DNA from: Anaerococcus sp.
Lineage (GTDB): Bacteria > Bacillota > Clostridia > Tissierellales > Peptoniphilaceae
Length of the DNA: 42,713 nt
Direction: 5' to 3'
NCBI RefSeq assembly: GCF_030825785.1
Contig: NZ_JAPJPG010000013.1
Location: forward strand, 1 to 42,713
Numbering within the stretch: position 1 is the first letter of the stretch; each line of letters opens with the position of its first letter. A program made the translations under genes and the position numbers. Positions 33,499 through 41,447 of this stretch are shown here, piece by piece. A model generated the notes under the pieces. The model saw nothing but the letters and a program-made list of their open reading frames with translations, made no database searches and was not told where the DNA came from.

Positions 33499-33978
33499 TT
33501 AATGTTTATCACAGCCTGCGATTGTCTCAAGACCGTGGAATAGGAAGGGCCTTATGATTTCAAAGTTTTCCCTACAGGCTTTAGGACTTCCTGGGAAGTT
33601 TATGATTAAGCTTTTCCCCCTAATCCCTGCCACGGCTCTTGATAAATAGGCCATAGGAGTTATTTTTGCAGATTCATTCCTGATAGCTTCCACTATCCCA
33701 TCCGCTCTTTTTTCTATAACGGCAAGGCTTGCCTCGGGTGTGATGTCTCTTTGGCTAAAGCCTGTGCCTCCGTTAGTAAGTATTAGGGAAATTTCTTCAT
33801 CAGTATAGGCTAATAGTTTTTCCCTAATGCTTTCGAAATCATCTGCCACTATCTCATATTTTCTTACTTCTAGACCAAAGTCTTCTAGTAATTCTACAAG
33901 GACCTTCCCGCTCTTATCCTCATAGACTCCAGCGCTTGCCCTGTCTGAAATCGTAAGCACTCCTGCCGTAAATCTCAC
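33499..33978 (-). CDS. mogA: Molybdopterin adenylyltransferase MogA
   Basis: 159 residues, GTG start overlapping the preceding stop (GTGA) with GGAGGG upstream. It activates molybdopterin by adenylation before Mo insertion. Family motifs: TISDRASAGVYEDKSG (substrate loop), LILTNGGTGFSQRDITPEA (MoCF signature), and INFPGSPKACRENF near the C-terminus. It is the last gene of the operon. MoaB is a close homologue; SDRASxGxxxDxSG fits MogA. Confidence 0.92.
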   Translation of the reverse strand: MRFTAGVLTISDRASAGVYEDKSGKVLVELLEDFGLEVRKYEIVADDFESIREKLLAYTDEEISLILTNGGTGFSQRDITPEASLAVIEKRADGIVEAIRNESAKITPMAYLSRAVAGIRGKSLIINFPGSPKACRENFEIIRPFLFHGLETIAGCDKH

Positions 33979-34949
33979 AAGAGCCCTCCTTCCGCCATTT
34001 CTAGGAAGTCTTCTTTCTTTAGGTCGATCCCTGCAAAGACTCTAGGAAGGAAGAAGTCAAAGCTTGTAATCTTCGAGTGGATACTTGCTCCAGGCACTCC
34101 CATAAGATAGGTCTCTTCTAATCTTGCAACCATAAGCATATTTCCTGGCTGCATAGGGATTCCTTGAACTATGACCTCTGCCCCAGTTTCCCTAATGGCT
34201 CTTGGGGTGATATCATCTGGATCGACACTCATCCCTCCGGTGAATATCACAAGGTCCGCACCTTCCTCTTTAAATTTCTCGAAAGTAGCTACAAGCCTAT
34301 CTTCATCATCTGGGAGGAATTCATATCCTAAAACTTCCGCCCCAAACTCAGCTAATTTCTCCCTAAGAACAGGTCTAAAGGCATCCTTGATCCTTCCATA
34401 ATAGACCTCATCTCCCGTTATGATACATCCTACTTTAAGCTTTTTAAATTCCTTAACTTCAAATATGGGACCTGCTTCGAAAATCTCCTTGGCCTTTTCT
34501 ACTTGACCTCTCTCGGTCCAGAGAGGAACGATTCTCGCTCCAGCAAGCCTGTCACCTTCTCCTACCTTAGTGTAGGATTTCTTGCAAGTTATGGTATAAT
34601 CTCCGATTTCATTGATTTTTCTTAGAAGAGCCCTATCTATGACGAAGAGCCCCTTGACCTTGCTTGTAAGATTGATCTTTCCTTCACTTACATCAGAGGA
34701 TTCGATATTTGCCCCAAAGAGAGCGTCAGAAATTTCAGCAATTGCGTCTTCTTCATGGACTTGGTCTGCCTCAAGCTCTCCTACATAAATATGGTCCTTG
34801 CCGATGTTTTTTAAGGCTTCGATGTCAGATTCTTCGACTATATGTCCTCTCTTAAACAAGACCCCCTTAAACCCATCTTCCATAATTGCTGTAAAATCGT
34901 GGAGGAGAGGGAGACCCACTGCATCTTCTACTCTAATTTTTTCTATCAT
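33975..34949 (-). CDS. MoeA/MoCF-type molybdopterin-binding protein
   Basis: 324 residues. The C-terminal half has the MoCF fold motifs: GCIITGDEVYYGRIKDAF and LVIFTGGMSVDPDDITPRAI, then PMQPGNMLMVA and LMGVPGAS. The N-terminal half starts IRVEDAVGLPLLHDFTAI, as in MoeA, but the whole protein is shorter than canonical MoeA (about 400). This is the variant often found in xanthine dehydrogenase maturation clusters. It may bind finished or intermediate cofactor and hand it to the hydroxylase. Start overlaps the MOSC gene, AAGGAT upstream. Confidence 0.85.
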   Translation of the reverse strand: MIEKIRVEDAVGLPLLHDFTAIMEDGFKGVLFKRGHIVEESDIEALKNIGKDHIYVGELEADQVHEEDAIAEISDALFGANIESSDVSEGKINLTSKVKGLFVIDRALLRKINEIGDYTITCKKSYTKVGEGDRLAGARIVPLWTERGQVEKAKEIFEAGPIFEVKEFKKLKVGCIITGDEVYYGRIKDAFRPVLREKLAEFGAEVLGYEFLPDDEDRLVATFEKFKEEGADLVIFTGGMSVDPDDITPRAIRETGAEVIVQGIPMQPGNMLMVARLEETYLMGVPGASIHSKITSFDFFLPRVFAGIDLKKEDFLEMAEGGLL

Positions 34950-35373
34950 AAGCTATCCTTATCTCATCTTCTGGGTAGATCGTGCCTTCCTTCCTTACTA
35001 TGGCAAAGATTCCTTCAGTTGGCATTATACATTCACCCGTTATGTTTCTAATCTCACAACCCTTGTGACATTCTTTTCCGATTTGAGTCACTTCTAGCTC
35101 GCATTCTCCAATAATGAGAAGGGTCCCAAGAGGGAATGTGTGAAGGCTAATCCCTTCTGTCATTATATTTTCTGCAAAATCTCCCGGCTTTAGACTTGGG
35201 ATTTTCTCCTTCATCTTATTTAAGGACTCCACCGCCAAGAGAGAGACCTGCCTGTGCCAGTTTCCCGCATGGGCATCTCCCACTATTCCGTGGTTTTTCC
35301 TAAGTTCTATTTGAGGAACTGGGCTTTTGACCGTTCCCTTTTTCTCGCTTATATTAACCGATATAACTTTCAT
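34933..35373 (-). CDS. MOSC-domain protein
   Basis: 146 residues from ATG 35373 (GGAG 9 nt upstream); a GTG at 35397 would add eight residues. The MOSC fold is the C-terminal domain of Moco sulfurase; free-standing MOSC proteins are thought to carry sulfur or bind Moco. HGIVGDAHAGNWHRQVSLL, GDFAENI and a conserved Cys in TQIGKECHKGC are visible. In this operon it may add the terminal sulfido ligand required by XDH-type enzymes; that role is inferred. It overlaps moaC by 20 bp. Confidence 0.87.
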   Translation of the reverse strand: MKVISVNISEKKGTVKSPVPQIELRKNHGIVGDAHAGNWHRQVSLLAVESLNKMKEKIPSLKPGDFAENIMTEGISLHTFPLGTLLIIGECELEVTQIGKECHKGCEIRNITGECIMPTEGIFAIVRKEGTIYPEDEIRIAYDRKN

Positions 35374-35842
35374 TCTTGTAATCTCCACTCTTGCCACCAG
35401 TCTTTCTTAAAAGCTTGATCTCGCCGATTTCTATATCCTTCTGGACTGCCTTACACATATCATAAATCGCAAGGGCAGCCACACTCGCTCCCGTAAGGGC
35501 CTCCATCTCGACCCCTGTCTTGGCATTGAGCTTAGCTGAAGTTCTAATCTCGATTGTATGAGTCTTATCATCCATGACAAAGTCGATTTCTATAGAAGTT
35601 AGATTAATGGGATGGCACATGGGAATCATATTGGAGGTGTTTTTAGCTGCCATAATCCCTGCAACCTTGGCGACAGTTAGGACATCTCCCTTTTCAATCT
35701 CTGAGTTTTGTACCATTTTGTAGGTCTTTTCATTTAAGAAGACCTTGGCAGTCGCTATAGCCAGCCTATCTGTCGGATCTTTCTCCGATACGTCAACCAT
35801 CCTCGCTCTTCCATTCTCGTCCAAATGACTAAACTTATCCAT
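35354..35842 (-). CDS. moaC: Cyclic pyranopterin monophosphate synthase MoaC
   Basis: 162 residues. Second enzyme of molybdopterin synthesis. Visible: MVDVSEKDPTDRLAIA at the start, the active-site segment NMIPMCHPINLTSIEIDF, and VEMEALTGASVAALAIYDMCKA. All standard features are present. It begins immediately after the moaA stop; its ribosome site AGGAGG is the moaA codons for Gly-Gly. Confidence 0.96.
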   Translation of the reverse strand: MDKFSHLDENGRARMVDVSEKDPTDRLAIATAKVFLNEKTYKMVQNSEIEKGDVLTVAKVAGIMAAKNTSNMIPMCHPINLTSIEIDFVMDDKTHTIEIRTSAKLNAKTGVEMEALTGASVAALAIYDMCKAVQKDIEIGEIKLLRKTGGKSGDYKNESYIG

Positions 35843-36781
35843 CTATCCTCCTATAGAACTCATTGTTCGCACGCTTTCCGAGCCAAAATCATCTATCCTA
35901 TGACTTTTGGGCTTCTTGTAAATACTTTCTCTGATTATTTTCTTTTTTTCTTCGAGGCTTAGGCCCTTTATAGAAATCTCCTCTCTCGAGTGGAGGCAGG
36001 CCTTAAGTTTCCCATCCGCAGTAAGCCTAATCCTATTGCAGTCCTTGCAGAACTTGTGGCTTAGGGGCGATATGAGACCGACCCTTCCCTTGTGACCTTC
36101 TATGGCAAAAGACCTCGCCACTCCGTCAAAGCCCAGGTCCTTCTTCCTATAGCCATCTAGGATATTGTCGTTCGCCTTGTAATTATTCCTATCAAAGTCT
36201 AGGTCCGCCCCGATTGGCATAAGCTCGATAAATCTTACTTCGATATCGTTATTTTCAGTAAGGGCTAGGAATTTTCCTATCTCATTATCGTTAAAGCCCT
36301 TTATTAAGACAACATTGACCTTAACCTTAAAGTCAAGTTCGATTGCCTTTTTAATGGTTCTTTTCACCTCTTCTAGTTGGTCTGATCCAGTTATAAGCTC
36401 ATACTTCTCTCTGTCCAGGGTATCCAGACTAAAGTTAATTCTAGAAATCCCATATTCCTTAAGAAGGTCAAGCTTATCGTAAACCATAGACCCGTTTGTG
36501 GTTATAGCGAAGTCCTCAATCTCTGAGATTTCGGAAAGCTTCTTTATAAGATCCATAACTCCTCGTCTTGCGAAAGGCTCTCCTCCAGTAAGCCTGATCT
36601 TTTTAATTCCTAGACCTGCCATAATCTGGGCTGTTTCTACTATCTCCTCGAAAGTTAGGATGTCCTCGTGATCAAGGAGCTTAATTCCATCTTCTCCCAT
36701 GCAATATTTGCACCTAAAATTACACCTGTCGGTGACAGATATTCTAAGATATGAAATTTCTCTTCCAAATTGATCTTTCAT
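35843..36781 (-). CDS. moaA: GTP 3',8-cyclase MoaA (radical SAM)
   Basis: 312 residues from the second ATG (36781), which has GAGGG at a proper distance; the first ATG (36787) abuts that site. Radical-SAM cluster CNFRCKYC (C20, C24, C27), SAM-binding TGGEPFARRG, second cluster FCKDCNRIRLTADGKLKAC, and the essential C-terminal Gly-Gly tail (SIGG). MoaA with MoaC makes precursor Z from GTP. The first ATG overlaps the modC stop. Confidence 0.96.
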   Translation of the reverse strand: MKDQFGREISYLRISVTDRCNFRCKYCMGEDGIKLLDHEDILTFEEIVETAQIMAGLGIKKIRLTGGEPFARRGVMDLIKKLSEISEIEDFAITTNGSMVYDKLDLLKEYGISRINFSLDTLDREKYELITGSDQLEEVKRTIKKAIELDFKVKVNVVLIKGFNDNEIGKFLALTENNDIEVRFIELMPIGADLDFDRNNYKANDNILDGYRKKDLGFDGVARSFAIEGHKGRVGLISPLSHKFCKDCNRIRLTADGKLKACLHSREEISIKGLSLEEKKKIIRESIYKKPKSHRIDDFGSESVRTMSSIGG

Positions 36782-36783
36782 AA

Positions 36784-37806
36784 TCATCCCTCTTTCAAAA
36801 ACAATAGCTTGCGGCTATCTATAGCAAAATACTTTGGCCCATCTTCAAACTTCTTATATTCTTCCTTATCTATTTCAACTCTTAAATCATCATACTTTTT
36901 ATCATCCTGATTTAAAATTACAAGGAAGGAGTCGATATTTTCTATAAGGCGAAAATCTTCGATTTTGATAAAATCGTCATTCAAGTCCCTATCACTTAAG
37001 ATTATATCCCTGCTTCTTAGGGCACATAGATTTGCTTCGGTCTTAATCTTAGTCTTTAGTCTTATTCCCCAAGCCTTAAGAAATATTTCGTCCTTCACAA
37101 TCTCAAAATCCGAGAAGTTATTTATTCCAATAAGCTTAGCCTCAGTAAGGTTTGTGGGATTTTCGAAAAAGTCTTTCGTTTCCTTTAACTCTCCACTTTT
37201 TCCATTGCTAATACTTATTATCTTATCGCTCATCCTGTAGACTTCGTCCTTGTTATGACTTACTAGAATCGTCTTAAGCTCATATTTTCTGATAATATTT
37301 AAGACTTCTGTCTCGATTGAATTTTTGAGAAACTCATCTAGGGCTGAGAAGGGTTCATCTAGAAGTAAGATATCAGGCTTATTTACAAGGATCCTACAAA
37401 GGGCTGTCCTCTGCCTTTCTCCTCCAGAAATATAGGCTGGAAGCTTGTCCTTGATATGGTAGATGTGCATCTCTTTTAGCTTGTCGGTAATATCACGCCT
37501 TTCCCTAAGGCCTGCCCTCACATTTTCTTCTACAGTAAAGTTCGGGAAAAGAGCGTAGTCCTGGAAGAGATATCCCACCTTCCTATCCTGGGGCCTTAGG
37601 TTAATCCTCTTTTCTGAATCAAAGAGAGTCCTTCCATTTAGGATAATCTTACCTGAATCAGGCTTAATCAGTCCTCCTATGGCCTTAAGGGTTAGGCTTT
37701 TACCCGACCCACTTGCTCCAAGAAAGCCCAGCCTCTCATTTTTCATCTCAAAATCCACGTCGAGCTTGAAATTCTTGAAGTCCTTTTTTATCTTACACAC
37801 TAGCAT
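36784..37806 (-). CDS. modC: Molybdate ABC transporter ATP-binding protein ModC
   Basis: 340 residues. Walker A GASGSGKS (50-57 region), Q-loop YLFQDYALFPNFTVEENV, ABC signature YISGGERQR, Walker B ILLLDEPFSALD, switch His in LVSHNKDE. The C-terminal ~110 residues occupy the place of the molybdate-binding TOBE domain (ALRSRDIILSDRDL), a weak match. It overlaps modB by 14 bp with AAGGAG upstream. Confidence 0.92.
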   Translation of the reverse strand: MLVCKIKKDFKNFKLDVDFEMKNERLGFLGASGSGKSLTLKAIGGLIKPDSGKIILNGRTLFDSEKRINLRPQDRKVGYLFQDYALFPNFTVEENVRAGLRERRDITDKLKEMHIYHIKDKLPAYISGGERQRTALCRILVNKPDILLLDEPFSALDEFLKNSIETEVLNIIRKYELKTILVSHNKDEVYRMSDKIISISNGKSGELKETKDFFENPTNLTEAKLIGINNFSDFEIVKDEIFLKAWGIRLKTKIKTEANLCALRSRDIILSDRDLNDDFIKIEDFRLIENIDSFLVILNQDDKKYDDLRVEIDKEEYKKFEDGPKYFAIDSRKLLFLKEG

Positions 37807-38461
37807 GGTATTTCTCCTTACTTTCTAGAAGATTTAGGGATAGCAAGACTACAAAGGATATGGCAAGGTTGATGAGAACCCACTTGTAGGCAAGGCTGTC
37901 CTGGCCTATCCTCCATAGCTGATAGACCGTAGTTGAAATAGTGGCAGTCTTGTTGGGAATGAATCCCGAAACCATGCTAGTCGCTCCATATTCTCCCAAT
38001 GCCCTAGCAAATGAAAGGATAAGGCCTGCGAGAATCTCCTTCTTGCAAGAGGGAAGGACTATCCTCCAAAATATCCAAGTATTGGACTTGCCCAGAGTCT
38101 GGGCTGCATATTTTAGATTCATATCAAAAGATTCAAAAGCCCCCCTGCTCGTCCTATACATCAAGGGGAAAGTTACTATAATAGTTGCAAAAACCGCCGA
38201 ATACCATCTCATAACAAGACTGATATCCCTCCTTGCGAAAAACTCTCCTAGGTAATTGTTAGGACCCAGACTTTTAAGTAAGAAAAATCCAACAACTGTG
38301 GGAGGAAGGACCAAGGGCAAGGTCAAGATCACATCCAAGAATCCCTTGACCGTTGGATTTAGCTTTCTTACTTGATAAGCCAAAAACATCCCTAGGAAAA
38401 ATGTAAAAAAACAAGAAATTAAAGCAATTCTAACAGAATTATATAAGGGAAATAGATTCAT
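37793..38461 (-). CDS. modB: Molybdate ABC transporter permease ModB
   Basis: 222 residues from ATG 38461, 7 bp after the modA stop; a TTG at 38500 inside modA would add 13 unlikely residues. It has about five to six helices. The EAA coupling loop is AAQTLGKSNTWIFWRIVLPS, followed by GEYGATSMVSGFIPNKT, the ModB/CysT consensus. No clear ribosome site, so translation is probably coupled to modA. Confidence 0.93.
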   Translation of the reverse strand: MNLFPLYNSVRIALISCFFTFFLGMFLAYQVRKLNPTVKGFLDVILTLPLVLPPTVVGFFLLKSLGPNNYLGEFFARRDISLVMRWYSAVFATIIVTFPLMYRTSRGAFESFDMNLKYAAQTLGKSNTWIFWRIVLPSCKKEILAGLILSFARALGEYGATSMVSGFIPNKTATISTTVYQLWRIGQDSLAYKWVLINLAISFVVLLSLNLLESKEKYHASV

Positions 38462-38468
38462 AGCTAAT

Positions 38469-39347
38469 CTAACTTGCTGACTTAAAACCATATTGGGCAA
38501 AAACTTCCATTGCCCTATCGCTCTTTAGAAATTCCAAGAACTTCTCGCTAGCTTCCCTATTAGGAGAATTCTCGATAAGGGCCGCTGAATATACTACCTT
38601 CCTATCAAGCATATCAGGATTTGCTGTAGCTACGATTCTTAGACCCGCTGCCTTAGCATCTGTCGAATAAATAATTCCGCAATCAACAGCCCCTTCGCTT
38701 ATCCAAGAAGTAACTTCCTTAACATTTGACCCGAAGCTAATCTTATCTTGAATCCTCTCCCAAATCCCCATATTCTTTAATAGAGATTCAGAATATTGGC
38801 CAACGGGAACATCGGCATTGCCCAGGGCAATTGTCTTGACCTTGTCTTTTTTAATATCATCGAAAGACCTAATATCCTTGTCAGAATTTTTTCTCACAGC
38901 AAGGACCACTTCGTTTTCTAGGAGGTCAAATCTTGTGTTTGAGTCGATTGTTATATTGCTAGCCTTAGACGCCCTATTTGGATCAAGCTCATCCATTTGC
39001 TTTTTAGCGGCAGAAATAAATACATCACAGGCCGCTCCCTCGGCAATTTGTGTCTTGAGGGTCCCTGAGGAGTCGAAGTTAAAGACTAAATTAATTCCTG
39101 GATTTTCATCTTCGAATACTGCCTTTAATTCTTCTAGAGACTCGGTCATGGAAGCTGCCGCAAAGACATTTAGATCGGTCTTGGCACTTGTGTCATCTTT
39201 CTTCTTCTCTTCATCTTTTTTTTCATTATTCATATCTTCTGCCTTTGTTTCTTCCTTCACATCTTCTCCTGCAGGTGCCTTGGCTCCACAAGCTGCAAGC
39301 GATATCGCAAAAAGCAAAGATAAAAAGATCCCTGTCATTTTTTTCAT
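38469..39347 (-). CDS. modA: Molybdate-binding lipoprotein ModA
   Basis: 292 residues. Lipoprotein signal with lipobox LAAC (C20), then a Lys/Glu/Asp-rich linker (24-57), then a type 2 periplasmic-binding-type domain starting LNVFAAASMTESLEEL, with GTLKTQIAEGAACDVFISAA and VKEVTSWISEGAVDCGIIYS. These are the ModA oxyanion-site motifs. Molybdate rather than tungstate is inferred from the operon. It is the first gene of the molybdenum operon, with GAGGAG upstream. Confidence 0.95.
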   Translation of the reverse strand: MKKMTGIFLSLLFAISLAACGAKAPAGEDVKEETKAEDMNNEKKDEEKKKDDTSAKTDLNVFAAASMTESLEELKAVFEDENPGINLVFNFDSSGTLKTQIAEGAACDVFISAAKKQMDELDPNRASKASNITIDSNTRFDLLENEVVLAVRKNSDKDIRSFDDIKKDKVKTIALGNADVPVGQYSESLLKNMGIWERIQDKISFGSNVKEVTSWISEGAVDCGIIYSTDAKAAGLRIVATANPDMLDRKVVYSAALIENSPNREASEKFLEFLKSDRAMEVFAQYGFKSAS

Positions 39348-39398
39348 AGTTTTCTCCTCTAGGCAATGTCGAATAGTTTACGTCGACTACTCGGTCAT

Positions 39399-39427
39399 AT
39401 TATATCACATTTATAGCTATATAGGAA
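39399..39427 (-). promoter_or_regulatory. Probable promoter of the molybdenum operon
   Basis: Minus strand: TATAAT (39404-39399) with 17-bp spacer to a weak -35 TTCCTA (39427-39422). The sequence AGCTATATAG near 39415-39424 resembles half of a ModE site, and the leader contains TAGTCGACGTAAACTA. The ModE reading is speculative. Confidence 0.5.
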
Positions 39428-39488
39428 CTTCTCTATTTATTTTTGAAGGAAATTCGAGTATACTATTATTTATTGAAAAGGAGTTAAT

Positions 39489-40499
39489 ATGAGTAAGTTA
39501 GTTATACCAGAAAATTATAAAAGCAACGAAGATCTATATAGAACCCAACTGTTGATCAAGGAAATCAAAGACTATTTCCAAATCAACCTCGCCAACAACC
39601 TAAACCTAAAACGTGTTTCTGCTCCCCTATTCGTTTCAGAAACATCAGGCTTAAACGATAACCTAAACGGAGTAGAAAAACCTGTAACATTCGACCTTCC
39701 AGAAGCCCACAACGCCGAGATGGAGATCGTCCACTCCCTAGCCAAATGGAAGAGATACGCCCTAGAAGAATACAACTTCAAAACCCACGAGGGCCTTTAC
39801 ACAGACATGAACGCCATCAGGCGCTGCGAAGAACCAGATAACACCCACTCCTTCTACGTCGACCAATGGGACTGGGAGCTAATTATGGGTGAAGAAGACA
39901 GAAACGTGGACTACCTCAAACAAGTAGTAGAGACAATCTACAGGACCATGAAGTCCCTAGACGAATACCTATCAACTCTCATCCCAACTAGAAAGAAGCT
40001 CTTAAAAGATCAAATAAGATTTATGACAAGCGAAGAGCTCCTCCAAAAATATCCAGGAAAGAACGACAAAGAAAGAGAAAGACTAGCTGTCAAAGAGTAC
40101 GGCGCAGTTTTCCTAATGCAAATCGGAAAAGTCCTCTCAAACGGAGAAAAACACGACCTCCGTGCCCCAGACTACGACGATTGGGAACTAAACGGAGACA
40201 TCCTAGTATATAACCCTGTCCTAGACGACGTCCTAGAACTCTCATCCATGGGCATCAGAGTCAACCCAGAAAGACTAAACGAACAACTAAAACAAACCGA
40301 CAACCTAGACAGACTCAAATTCGACTACCACAGGATGCTAATAGACGGCAAACTCCCACAAACCATAGGAGGCGGAATCGGCCAATCAAGACTATGTATG
40401 TTCTTCCTCCAAAAAGCCCACATAGGAGAAGTCCAAGTATCCTACTGGCCAGACGAACAAAGAAAAGCCCTAGCAAACAAGGGAATCAAACTATTATAG
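39489..40499 (+). CDS. asnA: Aspartate-ammonia ligase AsnA
   Basis: 336 residues, usual family length. It makes asparagine from aspartate, ammonia and ATP, so it can use the ammonia released by purine breakdown next door; that metabolic link is inferred. Family motifs: SGLNDNLNGVEKPV, EIVHSLAKWKRYAL, GLYTDMNAIRR, YVDQWDWE and GGGIGQSRLCMFFL. AAGGAG lies 5 nt upstream of ATG. Codons end in C or A unusually often (AAC, CTA, ATC, GCC), more than in neighbouring genes, which may reflect high expression. It is monocistronic, with a strong terminator after it. Confidence 0.97.
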   Translation: MSKLVIPENYKSNEDLYRTQLLIKEIKDYFQINLANNLNLKRVSAPLFVSETSGLNDNLNGVEKPVTFDLPEAHNAEMEIVHSLAKWKRYALEEYNFKTHEGLYTDMNAIRRCEEPDNTHSFYVDQWDWELIMGEEDRNVDYLKQVVETIYRTMKSLDEYLSTLIPTRKKLLKDQIRFMTSEELLQKYPGKNDKERERLAVKEYGAVFLMQIGKVLSNGEKHDLRAPDYDDWELNGDILVYNPVLDDVLELSSMGIRVNPERLNEQLKQTDNLDRLKFDYHRMLIDGKLPQTIGGGIGQSRLCMFFLQKAHIGEVQVSYWPDEQRKALANKGIKLL

Positions 40500-40502
40500 G
40501 AG

Positions 40503-40545
40503 AAAAAGCGGACCAAAGGAAATAAACCCTGGTCCGCTTTTTATT
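40503..40545 (+). terminator. Intrinsic terminator of asnA
   Basis: AAAAAGCGGACCA ... TGGTCCGCTTTTT, 13-bp perfect stem starting 3 bp after the stop codon, followed by further T-rich sequence. Confidence 0.93.
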
Positions 40546-41152
40546 TGGGAAAATTTAAGATTCTAAAATATAATATATAACTCTAACAAAGAAACTTATC
40601 TAAGCAAATATCTCAATAACCGAGACTTCTCCACAAGGTAGGAGCAAGAGAACTGTTATTTATTACATATTAGTAAATAATATAATCACCCCATTATGTC
40701 GACCGAAGTGGAGACATCTCATCAACATTTCCATCCCTAATCAATAGTACTGATTACATCTCCACCTCTAATGGAATTGTCACAGTGAGCAAAGCGAACT
40801 GATGAAATTCCTTAATCGAGGCTTTGCGAGCATGAGGTCCTCCCATAGCCGGACAGGCTGTCCCTCGAATCCGCAAACTACCGTCGAACGAACGTGAGAG
40901 GTCTACAGTCTATGATGACATATAAATAACAAAGAAGAACTTATCTAAGCAAATCTCCAAATAACCGAGAGATCTCATAATTAAAAATCACGCTTCTATA
41001 ACTACAATCATCCAGAAGAAAAATGAAAATTACTTAATATTATAATATTAAGAAAATAATCCAATAACTCTGTAGAAAAGTAAAAACTATCTAAAATAAA
41101 GTATAATATCTATGTTATCATCACTTCCATTAGCATGGAAGGAGGTGAGATC
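40546..41152. other. Intergenic region with repeat copy B
   Basis: About 600 bp without a supported gene. It holds a short family palindrome (40697-40721), the repeat copy at 40766-40908, an AT-rich stretch, and the promoter of the small ORF: TATAAT at 41102-41107 with only a weak -35. The phrase CTTATCTAAGCAAAT occurs twice (about 40597 and 40931) on either side of the repeat. Confidence 0.6.
40766..40908 (+). repeat. Structured dispersed repeat, copy B (143 bp)
   Basis: Starts CTCTAATGGAATTGTCACAG. Core hairpin 40773-40811: GGAATT-g-TCA-CAGT-GA-GC-AAA-GC-GA-ACTG-a-TGA-AATTCC. Then TTAATCGAGGCTTTGCGAG, GCCGGACAG (shared with copy D), CGAATCCGCAAACTACC and the terminal segment ending GAGAGGTCTACAG (shared with copy A). 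A separate short palindrome of the family, in opposite orientation, lies about 45 bp before it. Confidence 0.78.
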
Positions 41153-41320
41153 GTGCGATTTTTACTTAACATCATTTTTGCTATCATAGTACAGGTAGCT
41201 GGTGACTGCTTGTACAAGTGGCTAAATAAAGCAAGCCCGTCTGGCTACTGGAAGACCCTCCGTGGAGTGGTAAAGCGTAGCTTGATAAAGAAGATGATAA
41301 TTAACACAAAAAAGGACTAG
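41153..41320 (+). CDS. Small hydrophobic protein, possible type I toxin
   Basis: 55 residues from GTG 41153, which has a full-length AAGGAGGTGA ribosome site 4 nt upstream; an ATG at 41135 overlaps that site and is unlikely to be used. One membrane helix (FLLNIIFAIIVQVAGDCLY), then KWLNK and a strongly basic tail (VVKRSLIKKMIINTKKD). Size, layout, very strong ribosome site and an apparent antisense promoter downstream resemble Fst/TxpA-type toxins. I do not recognise a named family; a harmless small membrane protein is the alternative. Confidence 0.55.
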   Translation: MRFLLNIIFAIIVQVAGDCLYKWLNKASPSGYWKTLRGVVKRSLIKKMIINTKKD

Positions 41321-41416
41321 CTTGGGAAGGTGACCCCATAAGATTGAACCTAATACCAGAACTGATAGTTGACTAGTTAAGGATTCAACTGACTTTTTCT
41401 TTTTTACACAATTATA
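41311..41416 (-). ncRNA. Candidate antisense RNA to the small toxin-like ORF
   Basis: A minus-strand TATAAT at 41416-41411 would start a transcript near 41404. It would run through the terminator hairpin of the small gene and into its last codons. Within it CTTaTGGG ... CCCAAG (about 41336-41315) can pair, followed after a few bases by TTTTTT (about 41306-41311). The -35 is weak. Inferred only from layout. Confidence 0.35.
41367..41406 (+). terminator. Terminator after the small toxin-like ORF
   Basis: AGTTGA / TCAACT (41367-41372 with 41385-41390), 12-nt loop, then a T-rich run (41394-41405). It lies 46 bp after the ORF and ahead of traX. Confidence 0.7.
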
Positions 41417-41447
41417 CGGACCCTATCTAAAAAACTAAGGAGAAAAA

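Noticed and set aside
38818..39492. Plus-strand open frame of 224 codons opposite modA
   Set aside because: It is antisense to a clear ModA lipoprotein gene and is rich in Ser/Phe, as expected for a mirror of Lys/Glu codons.
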